From positions 51,858,923 through 51,922,922 of the forward strand of contig CAXKWD010000002.1 in NCBI GenBank assembly GCA_964059195.1: 64,000 nt of DNA. Direction: 5' to 3'. Made by a program: the position numbers and the translations under genes. Below the pieces are notes generated by a model. It had not been told where the DNA came from, made no database searches, and worked only from the letters and a program-made list of their open reading frames with translations. The stretch's first letter is position 1; each line of letters starts with the position of its first letter. The DNA is from Ectobius pallidus. Lineage: Eukaryota; Arthropoda; Insecta; Blattodea; Ectobiidae. Shown here piece by piece: positions 56,190 through 64,000 of the stretch.

Positions 56190-56947
56190 TTCAATTCTGC
56201 TCAGAATAGATATTCCCCTGGATTAACATTGTACCTATAATGCACATTGTGCGCAATACTACTTATTATTATAAATCTATCTTTCACCGAGACCTCTACA
56301 TAGAGGTTGCATTAGTCTCTGGTAGTTACCATTTGTTTATTATAAAGTTTGGCGTTAACTTGGGTTCTAAAAGGAATTTTACTATTTATTGCATGATTAT
56401 GGTACCTCAGATGAGTAGAATATGGTCAAATTATTTAAAAAGGTACTGTACTTTGTTTGACCTATAGAAATTCTTTTTAAAATGCTACCGAGTGTCAGTC
56501 AGTTACTGGTACCCATGGAATTGCCCACAAGGGAAAAGATTGTAGTGTAAATGTATTGTGTATCTTAGTTCTAGATTATAACATTGAATAACAACCGGTA
56601 GAACATATGGGAGGGAGACTTCTTGCATATGTAGACCCAAGAGTTTTACATGAACCCCTCTCTTTTTCGTGCACATGATTTTCATTTTAGACAGGTAGAC
56701 CCAGTGACACCTGAAATTCCTTAGTGGAAAACAAGGTGAAGGCCTACCTTTATCGATTTCAATATATTTTCATGGCACCCTTTATCTTCTAGGCTATATG
56801 GTAATGCTTTTATAGTTTACTTCAAAAGCGCATTTAGGTTATGTAACTTGATATCCACACCCTAAGGTAGCCTTATAACCTAAAACTTATATTCTAATCA
56901 AACTCGAAGAAAATAAAATTACTGTATGGAAAAGAAACCATGCTTAC
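56190..56947. other. No coding exon; AGAP intron 1 begins at 56947 (minus)
   Basis: On the minus strand the intron starts GTAAGC at 56947 and continues leftward. On either strand I see no other exon in this stretch. Confidence 0.55.
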
Positions 56948-57122
56948 CTTCAATGCAGACAACGTGGTCCCGAATTTGTTGAGCAACCAACGCATCTGGA
57001 ACAAGTTCTATGAGGTCGTAAATGGCATAGATGGATGGATGAACACTTTCAAACCGCTGAATTTCCTGCCTAATGGCGAGGGAATTGTTAAGAAACGGCT
57101 GCAAATGTGGTCTTGTATTCAT
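56948..57122 (-). CDS. AGAP (centaurin-gamma) Arf-GAP, first coding exon
   Basis: Starting at the ATG at 57122 the minus strand encodes 58 residues plus one base. These include [40 protein letters not shown] and CIE, followed by a donor GAAG|GTAAGC at 56947. This closely resembles the N-terminus of AGAP1/CenG1A proteins, where the pattern is [15 protein letters not shown].(I/V)Y(D/E)L.(E).......QIR(E/D)HV..IE. AGAPs combine a Ras-like GTPase domain, a split PH domain, an Arf-GAP zinc finger and ankyrin repeats, and act on Arf1 in endosomal trafficking and the actin system. Those domains must be in downstream exons to the left of this window or beyond. I found none of them here. The intron phase (1) is consistent with the family's next residue (Asp). 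Confidence 0.88.
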
Positions 57123-57592
57123 TTTTCGACGCACTTATTGTCATCCCATAACTTAATCACCTCTTCGTTAAAGAAGACATGCTTCTATTTGTTTACAAGT
57201 ATGGAACAACACACCTCCCCACACTACAGTCAATATGGCGCTGGACAGCCTAACCTACACAAAATTTGACACAAGAAGTTTCACTCGCAACCGAAACACA
57301 CTTCACAAAATCTTTATGCATCTTCCATATCGTTTCAATTCGAACGAAACACCGATGTCAACAAACTTCATCACATTACTCTTTCAGCAGACGTTTCACC
57401 GAAAGGATACACCTACCCGTCCTGACACCTCAATGTTTGACCGCACACTTTGCGTTTTGGAGATTGCCAGAATACTGACTAGTTCTACCACCAACCGCCA
57501 GAGGACAGAGCGACACAGCGACACCTGCCATCTAGCGACAAAAATTGTTAGTAAATTTGAAAAGCAGAGGGATATCATAATTCTTTATTGAA
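57123..57592 (-). promoter_or_regulatory. Likely 5' UTR/promoter region of AGAP
   Basis: Immediately upstream (minus strand) of the AGAP start codon. It contains CCAGCGCCATATTGACTG at about 57250-57233 and, further up, a GC-richer segment with CCATCTAGCGAC (plus strand, about 57528-57539). No TATA box is evident. The plus-strand ORFs here (57235-57591) have no recognisable domain and are probably chance. Confidence 0.4.
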
Positions 57593-57599
57593 ACCAAAT

Positions 57600-57772
57600 T
57601 ATGAATGGAGCAACGGTGGAATGATATATGGCAGGGGAAACAGGATCACCCCGAGAAAACCTGCCCCAACCACATTTTGTCCACCACAAATTCCACCAAG
57701 AATTTGATCTTGGGTCCCAGCGGTGGAAGGTGAGCAATCTAACTACTCAGCCATGAGGAAGTAACAGTAGAA
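57600..57772 (-). mobile_element. tRNA-derived SINE (family C)
   Basis: On the minus strand: A box CATGGCTGAGTAGTTAGATT, B-box-like GGGACCCAAGATCAAATTC, then a conserved body with GCAGGTTTTCTCGGGGTGAT and CCTGTTTCCCCTGCCATATA. The GGTTTTCTC-GGG and GTTTCCCCTGCC blocks are shared by many insect tRNA-SINEs. It differs in sequence from SINEs A and B. Confidence 0.7.
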
Positions 57773-57795
57773 CATGCTCTAAACATTTTTCAACA

Positions 57796-58612
57796 CGACG
57801 CGTATTAAAATTTGCCATCAATCTGTAATCAAACATCTGTAATAGACTACGCCGAACAATTCATAAATTTGTCATTTTACGCCACTGTATGCCCATTACT
57901 GTTTTACGTTCCGTTTATCTAGCACTTTTCCAGTCCATTATTCAATATGGCATTCTCGTCTGGGGAGGATTAGCGAAAACTACCCTTAAGCCCCTCTGCC
58001 TTTTACAAAAAAGAATAATAAAAATCTGTCTAAGAAAACACATTGATTATCCAACTAGCCTAATATTTTCGGAATTTAATGTTTTAAGTTTGGACCAAAT
58101 TTACAAATTTTCTATATTAAAATATTTTCACAAACATCGTATAAAATACTCTTCCAGTGATCATATCTACAAAACTAGACGAAATACTAATTTACTCCTA
58201 TTAGAACCCAAATGTCTCACATCGGCAGGATTAAAGCATAGCATTAATTTTGGACCGCGCTTCTATAACTCAATTATCAGAAAAAATCCTGATCTCTCAG
58301 CATACTCCACTGTTAAATTTAATAGATATGTAAAGAATTTTTTGTAATTTTTTAGCTTTTAAGTAATTTTTGTTTCACTCCTTTTATGTATTTATGTATT
58401 TATGTTTTAATGTTTTTGTTTTACTTTCTTTTTTAGTTAAGCACATTATACACTCTATTTCTTTGTCTCTCCTCTTTCTTCACTTTGATATTTTTGAAAC
58501 GGCACCCGAGCACGAGCAGTCTTGCTCATTCGGGTGTATTACTAAATGTAATACCTCTTGTAATATCTCTTGTAATAAATAAATAATAAATAAATAAATA
58601 ATAAATAAAATA
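57796..58612 (+). pseudogene. LINE (Jockey/CR1-type) 3' fragment
   Basis: 57837-58347 encodes the region after the RT catalytic site: KFVILRHCMPITVLRSVYLA, YGILVWGGLAKTTLK, LLQKRIIKICLRKH, and an end RYVKNFL stop. The 3' UTR (to 58612) has a hairpin CACCCGA..TCGGGTG at about 58504-58537 and a (TAAA)n tail. It is 5'-truncated, with a stop near 57815. Confidence 0.85.
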
Positions 58613-58702
58613 TAATTATGGTAATTTAGGGGTAATCAAAGTCTGTGAAGGATTACAACATTTGGGCCGTACGAAAATGGCGAGTATTTTAATTAATTTT
58701 AT

Positions 58703-59109
58703 TCATCAGACTTGAACTTCTGCTCTCCAAGGTGCTCCTTTAATGGACCAAAGATGTGGAAATCTGATGGTGACAAATCTGGCGAGTATGGCGGATGTGG
58801 GAGCACTTGAAGCGAATGTCGATGGTTTTCATGGTTGTAGAGCATAAGGAGAACGGGAATTATCATGCTGAAGCAAAACACCTGCACTCAATGATCCCTT
58901 CACTTTGGTACCATCAGACTTCCACATCTTTGGTCCATTAAAGGAGCACCTTGGAGGGCATAAGCACAAGTCTGATGAAGACCGTCCAATCGGCAGTGCA
59001 CGAGTGGCTACAGCGTCAACCAAAATAATTTTTCTCACACGGTATTGAAGCACTTCCTATCAGATGGCATAAGTGCATTGAACTGGAAGGGGACTATGTG
59101 GAAAAATAA
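58703..59109. pseudogene. Head-to-head mariner transposase fragments
   Basis: The minus strand 58850-58700 encodes VLPHPPYSPDLSPSDFHIFG, PLKEHLGEQKFKSDE. The plus strand 58905-59109 encodes PSDFHIFGPLKEHLGG and, after a shift, GIEALPIRWHKCIELEGDYV, EK stop (TAA 59107). So the same C-terminal region is present on both strands, with about 80 bp of inverted homology (58706-58780 and about 58910-58985). Sequence after the stop matches the copy at 42217-42560. Confidence 0.85.
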
Positions 59110-59195
59110 TGTACAAAGCAAGCAATTTTCCTGCAGTAAAATAGTGGAAAAAAATTAAATGCGGTTTTCATTTGATTCTCCCTCATAACAACCTG

Positions 59196-59490
59196 TATGT
59201 ATTTATTTGGTAACTGACGTACAAACTATATCAGAATTTCAGATTTCTGTGAAAAAATTCTGAACCATAACTTACTCAGAGGCTAATAGTGATTATATGT
59301 TTGAGAAATCAGCTTTCTTAGTAAATTATCAGAGTCAGCAACATATGATCTATATTAGGAATGAAACATTAAATTACATTTCGTTAGAATTTATCAGCGA
59401 AATAAGCAAAAAAAAAATGGTATATTCAGGGACATGACCAATTACACAGAATTATTTACTGACAAAAAACAAGAGTCATATTTCAAAACT
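59196..59490. other. No gene seen
   Basis: Unassigned AT-rich sequence. Confidence 0.55.
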
Positions 59491-59491
59491 G

Positions 59492-59990
59492 CAGGCTTCA
59501 GAACTTGAGCAACATTATACGCCGGGCATTACAATCAACCAAGATTCCTTCAGTTTTGGAGCCAGTTGGTTTGAACAAGGACGAGGGAACATGTGTTGAT
59601 GGGATGACTCTGATTCCATGGTGCAGGGGTCAACATCTAGTGTGGGATGCTATTTGCGCAGAAACCCTGGCCTCTTCTTACTTTGAGTATTCACCTCGTC
59701 ATGCTGGAGCCGTGGCTTCACGAGTGGGAAACAGCAAATCTACAAAATATAGGAATCTAATAGAACAGAACTACAAATTTGTTCCTTTTGTAGTCGAAAC
59801 TTTAGGTCCTTGGTGAACTGAAGCTATCAATTTTATTGATTCATTAGGAAACCTTCTACAAACAGTGACAGGAGAACAATGGTCAAAGTTATTAATAAAA
59901 CAAAGACTAAGTCAGCATTGAAATGCGGCCTCTATCATGCGAACATTCTTACCTTCTTCCACTATGGCAGAAATTTTTTACATTTTATAG
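59492..59990 (+). pseudogene. Retroelement C-terminal domain fragment
   Basis: Encodes RLQNLSNIIRRALQSTKIPS, VDGMTLIPWCRGQHLVWDAI, then KYRNLIEQNYKFVPFVVETL, GPW, then a TGA (59814) and, in the same frame, TEAINFIDSLGNLLQTVTGE. The order DGMTL.PW..G..LVWD......L, then a Y.F.P...ETLG.W block matches a conserved domain I have seen at the C-terminus of reverse-transcriptase-bearing mobile-element proteins in invertebrates (possibly a PD-(D/E)XK-type nuclease). Family assignment is uncertain. It is interrupted and partial. Confidence 0.55.
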
Positions 59991-60000
59991 TTTATTTTGT

Positions 60001-60533
60001 TCAGAAACTTGTTGTTTGTACAGACAATTAATTATATAAAATAAACATCAAGTCGCATTCTAGCTTTATATACATATTACTTGATATATTTCATGACTTT
60101 TTAAAAACACATGTAAGTTGACATTTCTGTGGAATTTCCCAGAAATAATAAATTGAGGCACTCTCATGTAAGCCACCCAACAATGGGTGGCCCTTGCCAT
60201 CAATAAGAGATTGCCAATAAGAGATAAGAGATTGCCAGGGATGACATAGAATACAAAAGGGGAAATTCATTGCAAACATTAATTAAAGAAAAACATTAAA
60301 TATAGAAAAACGCTAGAAGAAAGTAGAAGCATTGGAAAGTTTTTGTGCAATCGAGTGTACACATTTACATGCACACATGCACGTACGTGCTCACACACAC
60401 ACATAGCCACTTTATGTATATAAAGCTTAACATATAGAAAAACCGATCATATATTTAATTTCACTTCAATTTATTCAAAATAAATATATGTTTACAAAGT
60501 GGATATAAGTGTGCAATAAATAACATATGAGGT
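60001..60533. other. No gene; short CA-rich run
   Basis: CACATGCACGTACGTGCTCA and CACACACACATAG lie at about 60367-60405. Otherwise unassigned. Confidence 0.5.
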
Positions 60534-61091
60534 TCATATGCGATTAATGATTTTTTCACCACAAGTACCAACTATGAATTGTATTTTTCTTGTGCCTACT
60601 CTGGCATTGAGATCTCCCATCAAAATGAAAAAATTGTTTCGGTTAACTTTTTCTAATATCCTGTAGCATGGAATAGAAATTATCACTCTCCAATTCTTTA
60701 CCATCAACTGGTGCATATACTCCAATCACAGTCAAGAATCCTCAGTCTATTTTTAATCGAACTTGGATAATCCTTTCATTCCAAAAAGTATAATTATCAT
60801 CTTATGAATTAAAGATTTATGTATCATTAAAGATATTCCACTTTTTGCTTGTTCAGCACTAGATACACCACAATGTATTTGTTTATAATTATTTATCATC
60901 TGAGCTCCTCTTAGTTTTTTCTTAGTTTCTGTTAAGGCAGCTATTTGTATTGACATTTGAGTAAGAATTTGGTCTAATTCTAAATCTTTCTTCCCAATTC
61001 CTCGAACACTCCAGGTAGCAAGTTTAAATAAGTTTTCCTTTTTCCATCTCGTGTCCTTTTTTATCGCTGGGTTGTCAACGTGTATATCCAT
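60534..61091 (-). pseudogene. LINE endonuclease (APE) fragment
   Basis: Minus-strand reading: FKLATWSVRGIGKKDLELDQ, IAALTETKKKLRG, AKSGISLMIHKS, then after frameshifts VIGVYAPVDGKE-like sequence and NNFFILMGDLNARVG. These are the consecutive active-site blocks of the AP-type endonuclease at the start of LINE ORF2 (N in the first, E in LTETK, D and N in GDLNAR). At least two frameshifts or stops occur. It is the 5' part of a LINE of the same general type as the 3' fragments at 4567 and 12688, but the join is not in this window. Confidence 0.85.
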
Positions 61092-61375
61092 TCGGATTTG
61101 ATTCCTTGGAGACTTGAAAGCAAGATAATTTTCCTACCAGTCGGTTGCTAGCTGAAAAGTAGTTAGTCCAGTGGTGGGAGTGCCACCTTAAGCCTCTGGA
61201 CAGGCTTGGAGAGGGATTAGCATTTCCTCTAATCCTTATGTAACAGTTATACCGCTGTGACTCGGTCCCCAGAGCCTCGTTTGTTGTAAACAGGTTGCAC
61301 CACGTGAAGGTGAGGTTGGGTTGTAGGTAGGAGAGGTTATAGATGGAATGAACTTCACTACCCTTTTGCAACCCA
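61092..61375 (-). mobile_element. Probable 5' leader of the LINE above
   Basis: GC-richer than its surroundings and directly upstream of the endonuclease ORF on the same strand. An ORF runs through but with no recognisable protein. Assigned by position only. Confidence 0.4.
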
Positions 61376-61857
61376 CTATATTATATTATATATAGTTAGA
61401 AAATAGAAATGCAGTGGTGCCAAATAACAAATTAGAATTATCCGGTCAATAACGCTGAACTAGTAGTTACCAGTTGATGTGCCGATAATGTTGAGATAGG
61501 TGGTAACTACTGTTCTGGAAATGCGTTTTCAAGGTGTCTGCATATTAAGCCACAGATAATTGTGAATTTAGCACTAAATAGGCTATGCTTTTGAAGCTGG
61601 CCATAAGCGTTACAACTGCCCCCATAATCACTGTATTTTCAACACAAGGAGGACAGTAGCAGTAGTTTTGACCGATAAAGATTCTTAACATTCTTATAAA
61701 TCAAGCAATTTTTATTTTCTCACCTGATTTCCCATGACTTTTAACAAATAAGACTAAGTATACATGATGGAAAGTTTTCCTTTTGTAATAAAATAGAATC
61801 ATACTTTAGTTTACTTCATATACTTTATTATTATGGTTATCTTCTATCTACAGTAGA
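61376..61857. other. No gene seen
   Basis: Unassigned. Confidence 0.55.
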
Positions 61858-62345
61858 AATAATAATAATAATTCTTTATTAGCTGTCAGGATACAATGTC
61901 CATAGCTTTGTCAGTCATCTTAATTCTATAGGCATGATTTTGGTACATAATATACAATACATATGACAGAATAATTAATAATTAATGACAGAGTAATAAT
62001 GACATAATAATTAATATACACATTTGTAAATTTCTTATACTTAAGTATTAATATTTACATATTCAATATGTTATAAGAATGTCATATGGGGTTTTGACTA
62101 CATTTCCACAGAGTTAAGGAATTCTTGTACATCGTAAATAAATATTTTAGAAGTAGAGTTTTTACTTGCTTTTTAAAATGATGAGTGTTTGGAACTTTAA
62201 GATTGTTGGGTAGTTTAATATACATAATAAAACCTATATAAGAAATGCTGTTCAAGCTCCTGGTAGTTCTATGACAATCTAAATGAATATTGTTAGCTGG
62301 TAGTGATGTATTTGAGAATTCTTCATGAATAGATTCCTATTTTTG
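61858..62345 (-). pseudogene. LINE 3' fragment with (ATT)n tail
   Basis: The minus strand reads SLPANNIHLDCHRTTRSLNS, YIGFIMYIKLPNNLKVPNTH, HFKKQVKTLLLKYLF, the C-terminal end of a Jockey-like ORF2 (normally ...KLYN.LP...K......FK...K..LL...FYS). This is followed by a UTR and a tail AATAAAGAATTATTATTATT (61858-61880). 5'-truncated. Confidence 0.75.
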
Positions 62346-64000
62346 TGTATAAATATTACAGTTTCTAATATCTAATTATCCAGATCATTTTGAGGCCATA
62401 CTCAAGTGGTTTTTGCAGCAGCGGCAAGTAAGTTCAAGATGTGACACTTTATATAAGTACAGTACTGAACAATTTAGTTTTTTATAAATTACCTTTTTCC
62501 ATAATTTATCCAATATCCAAATTTCTGATTATCCAGATTGCATCCGGTCTCAATTAATCCAGATAATTGAATTCTACGGAATATTTATTTCCTTTCAATT
62601 TTAGCTTACAATTCTAACTCTTATGAGTCACAGGTTTATTCTGTGCATTTTGACATGCTAGTGGAGAGACCAGAGAGAACTGTATAATAAACCCAGTGAG
62701 AACTCATTTAAGAAGATATCTTTATAGACTGTTTTGTACGAGAGTTTTCATTTATTTGGAGCAGAGATTCACAAAAGTAGTAATTTCTTTGTTTCTACCC
62801 CGTGGGAGAGAAAATTGCCGTCTGCTCAGGAGGATGAAGTGGTTTCTCGACAGTATACCTGGCCAAGATGGACATTTTCTTTTAAAGCACATTTCCATAC
62901 AAGGAGTTGTTTTTTGTTGTTGTGGGAACAGTTTAGAACAACATATGTTTTTTTATTTTTTATTTTTATTTTTTTATTTAATATTCCTTTAAAGTTAATT
63001 TTAGAATTTCCACCACAGAACACCAAAAGCTTTCTCACAAAACTTATCGTCTTCCTCCATCCACCTTCATTCCCTCACATCCTCAGACCAACTGAAAGCA
63101 GCAAAAAGCTCCCCACTGCCTTCTCGGAACCCATAGGTTGTGCCTGCTCAGTGCCCTAATGATTTGATACCTGTCATTTTATCACCAATATCGCGTGACA
63201 GTGACAGCCATGTAAAAAAATTGTGCAGGCGAACTCCAGTATTTGCTTGGAAAATCATTCAAAGTTAGTGGCATTACCAAGCCCAATGAAAGACTGAGGG
63301 ACGTCCAAAATTACATAAGAACCTCACCAGCAAATTCACCAAGATATTCATCATGTATGTGTGTATGTTATTATTTTTAAGTTTGTGAATACTTCCAATC
63401 AGATTGTATTTAACTGTATCATTTTATTATTGTAAACATTGACCTGTGTAAACAATAAAATACTACTAAACTCAAGCCACCCAGTCTCCAGTCCTGACAT
63501 TTTTTAGTCATAAGACAAGGGGGGGGGGAGAAAATGTGGCAACGAAAAGCTAGATATATAGGCTAAGCATTCATGAACCACAGATTATTGTCTCTCATAT
63601 TCTCAATGAAAAGCCGTTTAAATAATCTGCAAATTAAGCTATGAGTAAAGTTATTCTAGTACTAATAATACATTTTAAACTTTAAAACAGTGAAATCCAG
63701 CATCTTCATGGTGGATTTAATAACTAGGAAGGTTAGTTCCTACAAGGCATATAGTATACTTCAAATCTAAAATCCTATAACTCCGCCTTGTCAATATAAA
63801 AGTCTCAAAGCTAGTAAAGATTCAGTTCAGCTGGCTAACACAGCCACATACAGCACAACATGTAAGTAACATAGGCCTAGGCCTACATCATAACATGTTC
63901 TTACTTAGACAGAACTGTTTAACTATCATCTTTTTAACTTCTTTTTCTAGGTTTGCTTGATGTGGCCATGATTTTAACTTTTTAAATTTTAACACTGAGG
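62346..64000. other. No gene seen
   Basis: ORFs at 62696-63159 have no recognisable motif. AATAAAATA at about 63455 could be a polyadenylation signal but nothing upstream supports a gene. A G9 run lies at about 63521. Confidence 0.5.

Noticed and set aside
57235..57591. Plus-strand ORF of 118 codons upstream of AGAP
   Set aside because: Composition is basic and Thr-rich with no motif. It overlaps the likely AGAP promoter or 5' UTR, so chance is more likely.
62696..63159. Overlapping plus-strand ORFs near the right end
   Set aside because: No motif recognised. They run through a T-rich stretch that produces artificial Phe/Leu runs.
1..64000. CRISPR arrays, LTR retrotransposons, rRNA genes, bacterial transfer
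   Set aside because: No short regular direct repeats with unique spacers, no gag/protease/integrase blocks or paired LTRs, no rRNA-like sequence, and no long intronless ORFs of bacterial type were seen.

Overview
This is a eukaryotic, AT-rich, repeat-dominated window, almost certainly from a large arthropod (probably insect) genome. That call rests on the mix of non-LTR retrotransposons, tRNA-derived SINEs, Tc1/mariner, hAT, P-element, Penelope and Helitron-type elements, and on one host exon that matches the start of the AGAP/centaurin-gamma family. A cockroach- or termite-like genome would fit the long, TE-filled introns, but this is inference. There are no bacterial-style operons, rRNAs or CRISPR arrays.

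Host genes: the one clear host coding exon is at 56948-57122 on the minus strand. It is the first coding exon of an AGAP (CenG1A-like) Arf-GAP gene and ends in a good GTAAGC splice donor. The rest of that gene must lie to the left, so much of the window may be its first intron. A small cysteine-rich ORF (55857-56189, plus strand) may be a second, unidentified host exon.

Layout: 0-20 kb holds scattered SINE, hAT, MITE and non-LTR fragments. 20.8-27 kb holds a transposase N-terminal exon, a degenerate tandem repeat of about 135 bp, and a 2-kb element with Helitron-like ends that encloses a broken DDE_3 transposase. 27.7-42.2 kb is the most unusual part: a tandem array of similar exon-like blocks (about 150-170 or 311-326 bp) separated by very uniform introns of 157-165 bp. 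One block is split by an 8.2-kb P-element insertion (31685-39918) with an 8-bp target duplication. That P element carries a nearly intact THAP9-like transposase gene and is itself loaded with a MITE, a Penelope GIY-YIG fragment, a TIR element with repeated ATCCACATG motifs, and a T-rich element. 42-49 kb holds a mariner relic, two Helitrons joined head to tail, a hAT deletion derivative, an A-rich TIR element and a 940-bp Tc1-like foldback. 51-54.7 kb holds a Tc1 derivative and a long open reverse-transcriptase ORF. 55-64 kb holds the host exon(s), a second SINE family, and fragments of four non-LTR families and of mariner.

The best candidate for something undescribed is the exon array. Splice boundaries, intron length and a repeated protein motif (acidic-F-F/I-x-x-C/S-T-E-x-A-S-R-R-R) are all conserved across blocks, yet most blocks have lost a common reading frame through single-base changes in G runs.
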